Origin: Mucilaginibacter rivuli
GTDB lineage: Bacteria > Bacteroidota > Bacteroidia > Sphingobacteriales > Sphingobacteriaceae
DNA length: 64,000 nucleotides
Assembly: GCF_019391655.1 (NCBI RefSeq)
Contig: NZ_JAHXPQ010000005.1
Span: 62,001-126,000, forward strand
Direction of reading: 5' to 3'
Part shown: positions 9,560 to 19,647 of the stretch, in pieces
Layout: each line of letters begins with the position of its first letter
How positions within the stretch are numbered: position 1 is the stretch's first letter
Position numbers and translations under genes: made by a program
Notes under the pieces: generated by a model
Told to the model about the DNA's origin: nothing
The model's input: the letters and a program-made list of their open reading frames with translations, nothing else
The model's database searches: none

Positions 9560-10114
9560 CTAATCAGTTAGCAGATCAACACACCCGGCGCCCATCTGCT
9601 TTAAGCGGGTATCTAAAGTTTTGAGGCCTTCCTTATCATTTAAGCTCCCATATAATTTTTTTATCATATCAAGCCCTTCCTTATCGGGATTACAAGCTTC
9701 ATCTTTTTCCAGGTGTGGTATGGCTAACTTCAACCATTTATTGTGTTGTATTGCTATTTCATAATTACTGCTTAATAGCGCTACTTTAGCCTTATCCAGG
9801 TACAAGTAGCCTAATGCCCTATGTGCTATATAATAATCGGGCTCAGCCAAAACAACCAGTTCATAGTATTTTATCGCATTGTCTGGTTGTTTGCTATCCT
9901 CATAAAGCTTTGCCATAAAGGCGTAAAACTTAGTTTGTGTTTTGGCAGGGAGTTTTTCGTTGCCGGTTAGTATTCCGGTACCCAGTTCCATAGCCTTATC
10001 CGGATGGTGTTGTATAATGGCATCGTTAAAATCAACGTACTTATCATAAACGGTTTGGGCGCTCGCACAAAGGCAAAATCCCGATAGCAACATAAAAACA
10101 AATACTGATCGCAT
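9560..10114 (-). CDS. Secreted TPR-repeat protein, function unknown
   Basis: A 184-residue protein with a signal peptide (MRSVFVFMLLSGFCLCASAQ, cut after A19) and helical repeats of TPR type from about residue 30 (for example DNAIKYYELVVLAEPDYYIAHRALGYLY). Such proteins usually serve as periplasmic scaffolds. It follows the S1/P1 nuclease gene by 27 bp and precedes the ABC exporter on the same strand, so they may share a transcript. No specific partner can be named. Confidence 0.75.
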   Translation of the reverse strand: MRSVFVFMLLSGFCLCASAQTVYDKYVDFNDAIIQHHPDKAMELGTGILTGNEKLPAKTQTKFYAFMAKLYEDSKQPDNAIKYYELVVLAEPDYYIAHRALGYLYLDKAKVALLSSNYEIAIQHNKWLKLAIPHLEKDEACNPDKEGLDMIKKLYGSLNDKEGLKTLDTRLKQMGAGCVDLLTD

Positions 10115-10141
10115 CCTGTGTAGTTTACTCTTTAACGCTGA

Positions 10142-10924
10142 TTATTTAAAAATCGCATTCAACTGTCCGGCTAACCTGATGCCACCCTTATCTATCTGCT
10201 TTTGCAAAATGGCAATATGTTCCTGGTAATAATCTTCGCCTAACTCCTTATTATCTTTAACCTCTTCGTATAAAATGCTGCTTATCTGGTATGATTCCCA
10301 CAGCCATATCATAATATCATCTGCCTGCCATTTGTTTATCTGTTCGGGCGTAGCGGTATCATAAGCTTGGGCCAGTTTACTGTAATCGTTGTTTTTGGCA
10401 TGCTCTATTAATGCGCTATCCCATAGGTTATGCAGGTTACCGCTCACATTAAAAAAATTAATATCAATGCTATTGCCGCCTTTATCTTCAGCATGGCTTA
10501 TGTGCATTGGCTGATGCAGATCACCAATAAAATGTACCAGGTATTTTAGTGCCATCGCCTTTTGCACTTTCGATTTTTTATCACTCGTTAACGTACGTTC
10601 GCAATCCACAATCACCTTAAAAATATTATCGCCCGGCATGGTGATAACAGCTTGCTTAAATTGCTCAAATGTTAAGCCACCTGGTAAATTTACATAATGC
10701 CAGGGCGCGGTGAAATTATACCGCTGATCAGATCGTATCTCATCGGCCCAGTTAGCTACATCCGGTAATGATTCATTTCCCAATAACTTTGCTATCTCTT
10801 CTTTCGCTTTTGAGGTAAGGTGGTTCTCTGCTATCTTAGCTACAGTACGGTGCCCAATTATACCCCATGATTGCAGTACTAACGCCAGCACTAATAACAC
10901 AGGCACTAAAAAACTCTTCTTCAT
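10142..10924 (-). CDS. S1/P1 family nuclease, secreted
   Basis: A 260-residue zinc nuclease. After the signal peptide (MKKSFLVPVLLVLALVLQS) the mature protein begins WGIIGHRTVA, putting Trp at the new N-terminus as the family requires. All expected zinc ligands are visible: W1, H6, D of NWADE, H of PWHYV, H and D of HFIGDLHQPMH, its later H, and H and D of LHNLWDS. These enzymes cut single-stranded DNA and RNA outside the cytoplasm. The frame extends 13 codons upstream, but that stretch overlaps the porP terminator, so MKKSF at 10924 is the start. Confidence 0.93.
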   Translation of the reverse strand: MKKSFLVPVLLVLALVLQSWGIIGHRTVAKIAENHLTSKAKEEIAKLLGNESLPDVANWADEIRSDQRYNFTAPWHYVNLPGGLTFEQFKQAVITMPGDNIFKVIVDCERTLTSDKKSKVQKAMALKYLVHFIGDLHQPMHISHAEDKGGNSIDINFFNVSGNLHNLWDSALIEHAKNNDYSKLAQAYDTATPEQINKWQADDIMIWLWESYQISSILYEEVKDNKELGEDYYQEHIAILQKQIDKGGIRLAGQLNAIFK

Positions 10925-10930
10925 AATTTG

Positions 10931-10967
10931 CTTAAAATAAAAAATGCTTACCGGAGTAAGCATTTTA
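10931..10967 (-). terminator. Intrinsic terminator after the PorP/SprF gene
   Basis: AAAATGCTTAC and GTAAGCATTTT form a perfect 11-bp stem with a 4-base loop, followed on the minus strand by a T-rich run. It separates the PorP/SprF transcript from the nuclease gene. Confidence 0.8.
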
Positions 10968-10989
10968 AAATAGAAATTAATATCGTAAT

Positions 10990-11892
10990 TTATTTGCTTT
11001 TCAATAAATTGAACCTCAAACTAACCTCAACATCACCATTGTTATATGCGTTTAACGATGATGTGTTGGTGGTATAAAATGCCAATATTGAATATTGAGT
11101 TTTGTGTAAACCAAACCCAAAGGTAGCGCTTTTAGAGCTATGGTACATGGCTTGTAAGTTAAATGCGCCCTGACTAAACGCAAGGTTTGCGCCTGCATCA
11201 ATTATCTTATCAAAACCACGTACTTGCCTGAAAACTACTTTTGGCTCAACGCTTATATCTGCGCTGTTACCAATTTTATAACTGGCCGATGTAAAAAACA
11301 GTTCGCGTTCAGCGGTACTGTTAGCATTCGACAATGATTTCAAATCAGGCAAAGCGCCTTGTATGGTCAGGTTGTTATTGGTATAAGCTACACCAAAATC
11401 GCCATCAAAATAAGTTGGACTATCGTTGTAGTGTGCCAGTGTAGGATCATTTTGGGTACCTATAACATTGCTCATTTCCAGGTGCTGATTTACAAAACCG
11501 CCTGATAAACCAAAGCTCAGTTTTTGATTATTACCACCAAGATCAATATGGTAAGCGTAGGTAACAACTGCACGGGTAGTTCTGAAAACACCCGAAATGT
11601 TATTATATACACTTAAACCTAAACCTACTTTTTTTGCCTGGTACTCTAATGACAGGGCCTGCATGTTTTGCGCCCCATCAACACCTAAGCTTTGTTTACT
11701 GTAAGACAGGTTAACATTTAAACCGGCATCTAACCCTGCCATTGCAGGGTTAAACAGGTATTGGTTTTGGTAATACTGGCTCCCGAAAGGATTAACCTGA
11801 GCTTTTACCGCTGTTACCGACAGCATTGCCGATCCAACTAAAAAAGCCGCTATAATACCTACTTTATTGAATGAATATGTTTGTAATGTCAT
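10990..11892 (-). CDS. PorP/SprF family type IX secretion membrane protein
   Basis: A 300-residue outer membrane protein with signal peptide (ending about AVKAQ) and the family start NPFGSQYYQNQYLFNPAMAG, followed by a beta-barrel ending in alternating strands (VEVSLRFNLLKSK). PorP/SprF proteins are partners of cargo bearing the type-B C-terminal domain. The gene lies 16 bp downstream of exactly such a cargo gene, so this copy probably handles or anchors that protein. A strong terminator follows. Confidence 0.93.
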   Translation of the reverse strand: MTLQTYSFNKVGIIAAFLVGSAMLSVTAVKAQVNPFGSQYYQNQYLFNPAMAGLDAGLNVNLSYSKQSLGVDGAQNMQALSLEYQAKKVGLGLSVYNNISGVFRTTRAVVTYAYHIDLGGNNQKLSFGLSGGFVNQHLEMSNVIGTQNDPTLAHYNDSPTYFDGDFGVAYTNNNLTIQGALPDLKSLSNANSTAERELFFTSASYKIGNSADISVEPKVVFRQVRGFDKIIDAGANLAFSQGAFNLQAMYHSSKSATFGFGLHKTQYSILAFYTTNTSSLNAYNNGDVEVSLRFNLLKSK

Positions 11893-11908
11893 GTTGCTCT
11901 TTTTATTA

Positions 11909-14900
11909 TTAGTCTCTAACTATGCTGATATAACCTGTGTATTTTGTACCATTGCCAAGGTCAACCACGTATTGGTATGTGCCTTGTGTTAACGGTGCAC
12001 CGTTGTATGATCCGTCCCAGGTGTTCAGGTATCCTGATTGACTGAAAACAATTTTACCGGCTTTATCAAACACCTTAACATTGTTAGTTTTATAAAACTC
12101 AATATTTACAATGTTCCAGGTATCGTTTATACCATCGCCATTTGGAGTAATAACATTGTTGGTAACCAGTTTACGGGCTGTATAAGTGTTAATTGTAATA
12201 GTTTTTGTTGTTGGGCAACCAGCAGCATTATATGCTGTAACCTTGTAAACGGCATTACCTGCATAAGTGCCTCCTGAACCTTGCGGGTTAAATATGGTTT
12301 TGCCCGGTTTTACAACTACCGATGCACCTGTATTACCGTTTATAAAATCGGAAGATGTAGCTGCATTGGTAACATCCCATAAATAGCTTACACCACCTGT
12401 GGCAGTCAAGGTAACTGTTTGCCCCAGTTCTATCGGGTCAGTACCTGCGCTGCTTGTAATATCAACAGTTGCTAATCCATTTAAGGTAACATTAAATGTT
12501 TGGGTAAATGTATCAACACCGCCATTAAGTGTGCCGCCGTTATCTTTTACGGTAACACTTACAACCGCACTGCCGCTTATGCCTGGTGCAAACGTGTAAG
12601 TAAGCGTGGCAGTAGTTGCACTTATAGGTAATATACCTATTGACGCGAATAAAGCGGGATTACTTGAACTTACAGAAACAACCGCAATTTGTGAACTTTC
12701 AACAGGTGATATGCCGCTTAAAGCGATAGTTTGCGGTGTTGCAGTATAACAAGCAGCTGCCGGGTCGGCTATCGCAGCCAATGTTGGTGCTACGTTTGGC
12801 GGGTCAATACCTGTTCCGCTTAAAGTTACAGTTGCGTTTGTTGCGCCCGGGCTTGCTATTGTTGCAGCGCCGTTAAATAATACTTTGGTACCCGGCGCAA
12901 AGTTTACATAAACAGTTTGCGGGGATGCCATTTCGGTGGCAGTGTAAGTGATAGATGTGCCGTAACCGCCAACGCTGGTTTTTGATACTGCAAACGGTGC
13001 GGCAACTGTTACTGTAGTAGATGAACCCGTTGTAATATTTGCACCTGTTAAAGTAAATGGTAACCCCGCCGAAGTAGCAGTGATAGATTGATTACCAAAT
13101 GCCACAGTTGTTGGCGTGGTAGCCGGTGTAGTTGTAGCGGTTAATGTTGGCACTGCCAAACCGGTGCCCGTTAAAGTAACCGATTGGTTTGTAGCGCCTG
13201 TACTTACGTTTAAAGCGCTACCGTTGTTAACACCACCTACGGCAACTACTGTTGGGCTAAACACAACAAATACAGTTTGCGGTGTTGCCATTTCTGCTGT
13301 TGTATAAGATAAACTTGTGCTATAAGTACCTGCTGTACCTGTTTTTGAAATAGAGTATGGTGCAGCAACTGTAACAGTAGTACTTGTTGCGGTAATAAAC
13401 GCGCCTGTTAAAGTATAAGTTTGCGCAGTTGATGTTCCACCAATTATCTGGCTAAATGCTAAACTTGTTGGCGCTACAGTTAGTGCAGGTATACCAATAC
13501 CTGTTCCGTTTAAGTTAAGGGTTTGGGTGGTACCGCCTGTGGTGGCATTACCTACTGTACCATTATTAACTCCGCCAACAGCTACTACAGTAGGCGAAAA
13601 TTTAACCCACACGGTTTGCGTACCAGAACCCGATGGAAAATCGGCAGTGGTATATGTTAACGATGTTGTATAGGTACCACCGCTGGTTTTAGATAGGCTA
13701 TATGGGCCCGTAGCTGTAATTGTTGATGCGCCTGAAATATTAGCCCCCGTTATAATATAGCTTTGTGATGCCGGCGATGAATTAATAAGCGAGCTAAATG
13801 TTAAACTTGTTGGATTAAGTGTGAATAACGGAACAGGTGCCGCTACCGATGTACCGGTTACAGTAACAGTTGCGTTTGTAGCACCTGTACCTGTAGTACT
13901 GTTGGTAATAGTTGCGCCGGTAAGCCCTAGGGTTCCCGCCGCGAACTGCACATACACGGTTGGCCCTGCAGCTATTTCAGTAGCTGTAAAGGTTATTGAT
14001 GATGCATAGCCAGATCCGTTTGTTTTTGAAACTGTAAATATCGCGTTATTACTGCTCACGGTAGTGGTACTGCCTGCAATAATATTTGCACCTGTTAATA
14101 CATACGATTTTGTTGCGTTTGTAGCAGTTGTTTGGTTACCAAAATCTATTGATGTTGGTGTGGTTGCCGGTGTGGTTGTTGCCGTTAAAACCGGAACAAC
14201 GCCTGTACCGGTTACTGTAACTGTAGGCAACGTGGTTACATCAGCATCGGCGGTTGTAATTGAACTGTTTGCAGCACCTGTAGCTACGGGACTAAACTGT
14301 ACATATACAGTTGGCGCCGTTGCAGCGGTAAGTTCTGCAGGTGTAAAGGTTAACGTTGCCGTAAATGGCCCCGCATTTGATTTTGATAAAGTGTACGCAC
14401 CTGTAGCTGTAACAACAGCATTGGTTGACCCCAGGTTAGCACCAGATAATGTGTATGTTTTTACAGATGGAACACCCTGATTAACATTACCAAATGCCAA
14501 TGATGTTGGCGTGGCTGTTAGTGTTGCCACGGCCGCGGCGGCAGCAGTACCAGTTAATGCTACTGTTGCAGTAGCCGTACCGCTGGCTATGGCTACTGTA
14601 CCGGTTGTAGCCCCTGGCGTAGCAGGCGCATTAAATTTCACCGAAACTGTTTGCGCACTTGCCATTTGGGCTTGTGTATAGCTCCCGGTAAGGCCATAAG
14701 TACTACCGTTATCTGTCGAAATTGAATAAGGAGCAGCAACACTTAATGTAACACCGCCTGCAGGTATATTAGTGCCTGATAGCGAAAAGGTTTTGGCTGC
14801 CGATGTTGTACTTACAGTTTGTGTTGTACCAAAATCTATTGATGTAGGAGTGGTTAAAGGGGTTGTAGTGGCAGTTAACGTTGGTGTGGCCGCAGCAGCT

Positions 14901-15586
14901 TGTGATGTTCCATTGATAACTACGTTATCAAGACTGAATGTACCGCCCGATCCTTCAGCATTAAAACCATAAAAACGCAGCGTTATTGGCCCCGTCACGT
15001 TTGCGAAAGCTGTGGCATCAAATGTTACCGTACTGCCTACTTGTGCTACAGTAAGATTATCCGTGCTTTGAAATATGTTGGTAGGAACAACACTTAACTC
15101 GATGTTTGCCGGATTGATCGATGCTGTCAAATTAGCGCCATAACTATCAAGGCTGCTCCGTACAGCATATTGTCTTACACCTGTACTTGATCTTTGAAAA
15201 TCAAAAGTCATAGTGCTTAGTGTAACCGATGTACCGCTGTTAGGAGTTATAGTTACCTGGTAATATTGATTTAGGTCTATACCGCCGGTAAAAGTATTTA
15301 CAAGGGTTGTAGCACCCGGAGGCCAGGTTGAAAAAGAAAAACGTCCACCGGCACCAGGGTTAGTGGGTGGTGCCACTGATGGTGTATACACCTGCTGTAC
15401 TAAAACCGCCGAAAAGCTACCAAATGTAACCCCGGTAGCTGTTGGAACAGGCGTAGGGTCGGTAAGTCCTGTGGAAGAGGTAACACTTCCGAAAGCATAG
15501 GTAGCAGTAAACGCCTGACCGTAACTAAGGCTACTGCTTAATGTAAAGAATAACGCATAGAGCAGGTAGAGTAATTTTTTTTTCAT
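11909..15586 (-). CDS. Large secreted repeat protein with type-B T9SS sorting domain
   Basis: A 1225-residue protein: signal peptide (1-23, ending SYGQ), an N-terminal jelly-roll-like domain (about 25-230) typical of Bacteroidota extracellular proteins, six tandem Ig-like repeats of about 115 residues (234-927) resembling ASPM/SPD-2/Hydin-type modules, a cadherin/PKD-like section (about 930-1135), and a CHU_C type-B sorting domain (about 1138-1225: NVITPNGDGINDTWNI ... VFDKAGKIVF ... WDGSYNG). The C-terminal domain directs export by the type IX secretion system. No catalytic domain is visible, so a surface adhesin or scaffold is the likely role. Thr, Ala, Val and Ser dominate. The next gene encodes its PorP/SprF partner. 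Confidence 0.9.
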   Translation of the reverse strand: MKKKLLYLLYALFFTLSSSLSYGQAFTATYAFGSVTSSTGLTDPTPVPTATGVTFGSFSAVLVQQVYTPSVAPPTNPGAGGRFSFSTWPPGATTLVNTFTGGIDLNQYYQVTITPNSGTSVTLSTMTFDFQRSSTGVRQYAVRSSLDSYGANLTASINPANIELSVVPTNIFQSTDNLTVAQVGSTVTFDATAFANVTGPITLRFYGFNAEGSGGTFSLDNVVINGTSQAAAATPTLTATTTPLTTPTSIDFGTTQTVSTTSAAKTFSLSGTNIPAGGVTLSVAAPYSISTDNGSTYGLTGSYTQAQMASAQTVSVKFNAPATPGATTGTVAIASGTATATVALTGTAAAAAVATLTATPTSLAFGNVNQGVPSVKTYTLSGANLGSTNAVVTATGAYTLSKSNAGPFTATLTFTPAELTAATAPTVYVQFSPVATGAANSSITTADADVTTLPTVTVTGTGVVPVLTATTTPATTPTSIDFGNQTTATNATKSYVLTGANIIAGSTTTVSSNNAIFTVSKTNGSGYASSITFTATEIAAGPTVYVQFAAGTLGLTGATITNSTTGTGATNATVTVTGTSVAAPVPLFTLNPTSLTFSSLINSSPASQSYIITGANISGASTITATGPYSLSKTSGGTYTTSLTYTTADFPSGSGTQTVWVKFSPTVVAVGGVNNGTVGNATTGGTTQTLNLNGTGIGIPALTVAPTSLAFSQIIGGTSTAQTYTLTGAFITATSTTVTVAAPYSISKTGTAGTYSTSLSYTTAEMATPQTVFVVFSPTVVAVGGVNNGSALNVSTGATNQSVTLTGTGLAVPTLTATTTPATTPTTVAFGNQSITATSAGLPFTLTGANITTGSSTTVTVAAPFAVSKTSVGGYGTSITYTATEMASPQTVYVNFAPGTKVLFNGAATIASPGATNATVTLSGTGIDPPNVAPTLAAIADPAAACYTATPQTIALSGISPVESSQIAVVSVSSSNPALFASIGILPISATTATLTYTFAPGISGSAVVSVTVKDNGGTLNGGVDTFTQTFNVTLNGLATVDITSSAGTDPIELGQTVTLTATGGVSYLWDVTNAATSSDFINGNTGASVVVKPGKTIFNPQGSGGTYAGNAVYKVTAYNAAGCPTTKTITINTYTARKLVTNNVITPNGDGINDTWNIVNIEFYKTNNVKVFDKAGKIVFSQSGYLNTWDGSYNGAPLTQGTYQYVVDLGNGTKYTGYISIVRD
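12806..14887 (-). repeat. Six tandem in-gene repeats, about 345 bp each
   Basis: Within the large secreted protein, units begin at about residues 234, 353, 464, 585, 699 and 812. Each starts with a form of PTLTATTTPATTPTSIDFG or LTVAPTSLAFS and carries TYTLTGANI, PYSISKT, YTTAEMA, QTVYVKFSP and VTLTGTG in that order. Units 4 and 5 share the stretch FSPTVVAVGGVNNG exactly, which points to recent duplication or conversion. Confidence 0.85.
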
Positions 15587-15686
15587 GTACTATTTTATTA
15601 AGATATTAAAACTTTTACTTTACAATTTTCAAATACCCACCCTTAGCCTTTGGCCGGGATAGATCTTACTGATAACCAACGCCCGA

Positions 15687-16649
15687 TTACTGACCAGGAT
15701 CTACTTTATTCTTTAACGCATCATGCACGCTTTGCGGTAATGCCGATAGCAAGGTATAGCCTGTAGCCGTTTCTATCGAAGCCATGGTAGCAATATAATT
15801 CTTCCAGTTGGAGTTGATGCTGTTAACATTTGGGGTATTTATTGAGATAACCCTTGTAGCGGCACTTACACGGGCCAAATCGCCATTACCAACAGGCAAT
15901 ACAACAGCCACCTTCCATACATTGCTTGGAACGTTAATGTTTTCGGTAGGGTATTTAGCGAATTTAATGCTATTAAACGGCCCTTTCAAACCTGTACCAC
16001 CAGTACCGTAACTACCCATTATAATGTATATCTCGTTTCCGGCACTTAATAATGAGCGGCAGTAATCTTCAAAATTACCCCATGTTTGTTGGTTATTGTT
16101 TGGGGCTTGAGGTATCATATTGCTCATCAAAAAGGTAGCTTTGTTAGCATCGGTAGAGCTTGTTCTATCTGCCGACGGGCAGTTGTGCCCCCTGTCAAAC
16201 CCGTAAGTTGCATAATCATAGCTATCACTTTGCACTGCAAAAACACCTGTAGGCAAACCCGCAAATCCCGCAAACGCGTCAGTACGTTTTGTGCCGCCTA
16301 TGTTAGAAGCATCCAAATGCCAGCAAACCCAGTTTGGCTCTTGCTTGGTTGCGTTATAGCTTTCTACATAATAACCTTGGTTTAACAAAAAGTTATCATT
16401 AGATACACTACCCGCTCCTGATGGGTTCCCCATCAGCATATTGCTGTTATCGCCTGATATGGGCGGGGCATCTACCCCTACGGTTACGCCACTCGGAGGG
16501 GTAACTGTACTTGTACCTGAATCATCGGCTACCGGGGCCGGTGGGGTGGTATATGCCAGATTTGTAGTATCTACACCTTGATTTTTAGAACAGGATACCA
16601 TAAAAACTGATACCGTAGCAGCATAGATAAGTAAGTGTTTAAATTTCAT
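15687..16649 (-). CDS. DNA/RNA non-specific endonuclease, lipoprotein
   Basis: A 320-residue protein with a lipoprotein signal (TVSVFMVSCSKN, lipidated Cys at about 20), a low-complexity linker, then a beta-beta-alpha-metal nuclease domain. The catalytic motif DRGHNCPSADRT contains the DRGH histidine, and the downstream N of NMIPQAPNNNQQTWGNFE matches the metal-binding helix. Enzymes of this family (Serratia nuclease/NucA) degrade DNA and RNA. Lipidation suggests anchoring at the outer membrane or cell surface. It lies about 100 bp upstream of the repeat-protein gene on the same strand and is divergent from the TonB receptor gene. Confidence 0.92.
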   Translation of the reverse strand: MKFKHLLIYAATVSVFMVSCSKNQGVDTTNLAYTTPPAPVADDSGTSTVTPPSGVTVGVDAPPISGDNSNMLMGNPSGAGSVSNDNFLLNQGYYVESYNATKQEPNWVCWHLDASNIGGTKRTDAFAGFAGLPTGVFAVQSDSYDYATYGFDRGHNCPSADRTSSTDANKATFLMSNMIPQAPNNNQQTWGNFEDYCRSLLSAGNEIYIIMGSYGTGGTGLKGPFNSIKFAKYPTENINVPSNVWKVAVVLPVGNGDLARVSAATRVISINTPNVNSINSNWKNYIATMASIETATGYTLLSALPQSVHDALKNKVDPGQ

Positions 16650-16962
16650 ATGTTTAATATAATGAGGTACAAATAAATGATAATGTTATTAACTTAATGT
16701 TAAATGTCACAATAAAATACTAATTAACGGAAAATTATGGATGAACAGACAAAAAAATCATTTTTTTATTATTGTAACGTTAAAAATACAATTTTAACTT
16801 TTTTTTGTGAATTATTCGCAAAAAAAACTAAACTATAGGAAATTTTTTTTTATAATTACCAAATATTTAACAATCACTTAATCAAAAACTAATACGCTCA
16901 TAATAATCCAAACGAAAACTTATCTTAATTTCGACTTTTCTAAAATCACCAAATTCATTACT
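16650..16962. promoter_or_regulatory. Divergent A+T-rich intergenic region (313 bp)
   Basis: The region separates the endonuclease lipoprotein from the TonB receptor and must hold both promoters. It is very A+T-rich, with several A and T runs around 16745-16880. No clear TAnnTTTG box, operator palindrome or riboswitch could be picked out. Confidence 0.45.
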
Positions 16963-19584
16963 ATGAAATTATTTTTACTATCATTAGTACTCCTTATTTT
17001 CTCCGTAACAGCAGTTTCTGCTCAAAATTTTGTTACGGGTAAATTACTCGATTCAAAAACTCAGGAGCCTTTAATTGGTGCAACAGTTGCTGTTAAAGGC
17101 ACTACCACTGCGGCATCTGCTTCGTTAACGGGTTCATTTAAACTAAAAGTACCCGATGGCAGCAACACTTTAGTATTTAGTTACATAGGTTATGTATCTA
17201 AAGAAATTGTAGTTGTTGGCGGAAAGGCTCTTGGTGATGTAATGCTCGACGCTAATTCGGGCGCATTAAAAGAAGTTGTTATTAACGCTCCCGTTATAGA
17301 CAGGAAAACGCCGATAGCGGTTTCGACAGTTAATGCTGAATATATTGAGGAAAAAGGTGCCGGCCAGGAATTTCCGGAGGTATTAAAAGAAACCCCGGGT
17401 GTTATGGCTACCAGAACAGGCGGCGGTTTTGGCGATGCACGTATTAGTATCCGTGGTTTTAGCAGCAATAACGTTGCATTATTAATTAACGGTATACCTG
17501 CCAATGATGTTGAGTCGGGCACAATTTACTGGAGCGATTGGGCAGGTTTGGCTGATGTAACTTCGCAAATACAGGCGCAACGTGGTTTAGGTGCATCTAA
17601 AGTAGCAGCCCCTTCATTGGGTGGTACTATAGCTATCACAACACGTAATGCCGATGCTGTTGCAGGTGGCTCATTACTGGGATCGGTAGGAAGTTATGGT
17701 GATAATAAAATAGGTGTTTCTGTTTCATCGGGTTTATCAGATAAAGGCTGGGCCACCTCATTTTTGCTGGCCCGCAGAGCCGGTGATGGAAATGCCGATG
17801 GTTTATATTACACAGGCTATAGCTATTATTTTAACTTAACTAAAAAGTTATCAAACTCGCAAAGCTTATCGTTCAATATTTTAGGAGCTTCTCAAATTCA
17901 CGGTCAACGTTATACTTATAACAAAATATCAACTTATAAGGCATCGCCCGAAGGAATACGATACAGCTCGGACTGGGGTTATTGGAACGGACAGGTACAA
18001 AGCGGCGAAATAAATTATTACAACAAACCTTTAGCGGCATTGAACCATAGCTGGACAATTAATGAATCTACCGAGTTGGCTACAGTTGCTTATGCCTCTT
18101 ACGGTTCAGGCGCTGCGCGGTATGTTACCAGCGGATCAGGATCTCAATACACCAGCCTATTCCCTAACTCGCCGGGCGCATACCCAAGAACAGGTGATGC
18201 TTACTCCCCGCTTGACTTTAATGCATTAGAGAAAAACAACCTTACCAGTACTGATGGATCAGCATTAAACTATTTTAGGAACCAGGCTAATGATCACCAG
18301 CAATATGGAGTAATAAGTTCGTTAAAAAAGAAAGTAGGTGAATATATTGATGTTTTAGCAGGCGCCGATTTAAGATATTATGAAGGGCAGCACTATTATC
18401 AGATACAAGACCTTATGGGTGGTCAATATGTTTACGATGCACGGAGCAGTACAACAAATGTGGGAACAGGTGATTTAAATAACCCTTACCACCGTGCTGT
18501 TGTTGGCGACAGGTTTAATAATAACTATCAGTTCAATATCGCATCTGAAGGTTTGTTTTTACAGGCAGAATATTCACGCAACAATAAACTTTCGGCATTT
18601 GCATCAATTGCAGCATCAAATACAGGTAATAAACGTATTGATTATTTTAACTACCTCAACAGCGACCCGAACAGGATGACCAAATACGTTAACTTTTTGG
18701 GTTACCAGGTAAAGGGTGGCAGTAACTATAATTTAGACAGCCATAACAATGTATTTTTCAATATTGGCTACATGCAGCGCCCGCCGCTGGTATCAAGTGT
18801 TTTCTTAAACAAAAACAATACGATAAATGCTAACGCGGTTCCCGAAAAATTGTTTAGTTACGAGTTTGGTTATGGCTTTAGAAGTGCTGATTTTACAGCT
18901 AACCTGAACCTTTACCGCTCAACTTATAAAGACCGCTCGGTTGCACCAAAACAAGTAACTAACCCCGGCACCCCCGAAGTGTTAACCATTAACTTAACCG
19001 GTTTAAATGAGTTACACCAGGGTATTGAGTTTGATATGAGATACAGGCAAAGCAAAGACCTTAGCTTTAGGGGTATGTTCTCATTAGGAAAATGGACTTA
19101 CCTTACTAACGCAGGGCCGGTATTTGTTACCAGCGATATACCCAACTCAACATTTACAGGTTCATCAAACACGCTTTACATACAAGGCTTAAATGTTGGC
19201 GATGCAGCGCAAACTACTGCCTCATTTGGTTTCGACCTGAATGTTACGCCTAAACTTAAAGTTGGCTCTACCTATAACTATTATGGTAACTATACCGCAT
19301 ATTTCTCGCCAAGCAATGTTACTTCAAGCACGGTAGAATATGTACCCTTTAAATTACCAAACTATAGCCTGTTTGATTTGAACGCTGTTTTCAAATTTAA
19401 ATTTGCAGGCCTGGAGGCTTCATTTATTGGCAACGTAAACAACTTGTTCAATACCACTTATTTATCAGATGCTTACGATCAGAACGGTACAGCCTTTCAA
19501 CCTGCGCAAAATACAGCAGGTACAATAGGCGTGTATTATGGTATAGGCCGTACATACACTACAACTTTGAAAATTAAGTTTTAA
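16963..19584 (+). CDS. TonB-dependent outer membrane receptor
   Basis: An 873-residue receptor: signal peptide (cut after SVTAVSAQ), carboxypeptidase-like domain (about 22-105, TGKLLDSKTQEPLIGATVAVKGTT split), plug (about 115-230, with ISIRGFSSNNVALLINGIP) and a 22-strand-type barrel ending in the aromatic GRTYTTTLKIKF. It lacks the SusC-type STN domain and plug signature. It should import a siderophore, vitamin or oligomer with TonB energy. A lipoprotein gene follows 63 bp downstream. The position opposite a surface nuclease suggests, but does not prove, nucleotide or phosphate uptake. Confidence 0.92.
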   Translation: MKLFLLSLVLLIFSVTAVSAQNFVTGKLLDSKTQEPLIGATVAVKGTTTAASASLTGSFKLKVPDGSNTLVFSYIGYVSKEIVVVGGKALGDVMLDANSGALKEVVINAPVIDRKTPIAVSTVNAEYIEEKGAGQEFPEVLKETPGVMATRTGGGFGDARISIRGFSSNNVALLINGIPANDVESGTIYWSDWAGLADVTSQIQAQRGLGASKVAAPSLGGTIAITTRNADAVAGGSLLGSVGSYGDNKIGVSVSSGLSDKGWATSFLLARRAGDGNADGLYYTGYSYYFNLTKKLSNSQSLSFNILGASQIHGQRYTYNKISTYKASPEGIRYSSDWGYWNGQVQSGEINYYNKPLAALNHSWTINESTELATVAYASYGSGAARYVTSGSGSQYTSLFPNSPGAYPRTGDAYSPLDFNALEKNNLTSTDGSALNYFRNQANDHQQYGVISSLKKKVGEYIDVLAGADLRYYEGQHYYQIQDLMGGQYVYDARSSTTNVGTGDLNNPYHRAVVGDRFNNNYQFNIASEGLFLQAEYSRNNKLSAFASIAASNTGNKRIDYFNYLNSDPNRMTKYVNFLGYQVKGGSNYNLDSHNNVFFNIGYMQRPPLVSSVFLNKNNTINANAVPEKLFSYEFGYGFRSADFTANLNLYRSTYKDRSVAPKQVTNPGTPEVLTINLTGLNELHQGIEFDMRYRQSKDLSFRGMFSLGKWTYLTNAGPVFVTSDIPNSTFTGSSNTLYIQGLNVGDAAQTTASFGFDLNVTPKLKVGSTYNYYGNYTAYFSPSNVTSSTVEYVPFKLPNYSLFDLNAVFKFKFAGLEASFIGNVNNLFNTTYLSDAYDQNGTAFQPAQNTAGTIGVYYGIGRTYTTTLKIKF

Positions 19585-19647
19585 CTTTAGGTAAAACAGT
19601 TTACTAAATAGATTTAGTCTGATCGTTCAATTTTTAAAATTAGGAAA

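Noticed and set aside
12806..14887. Regular repeats that could suggest a CRISPR array
   Set aside because: Units are about 345 bp, in frame and protein-coding; no short direct repeats with spacers or cas genes are present.
11909..15586. Long valine-rich frames on the plus strand opposite the repeat protein
   Set aside because: They are antisense shadows of the T/A/V-rich repeats and have no independent start or domain.
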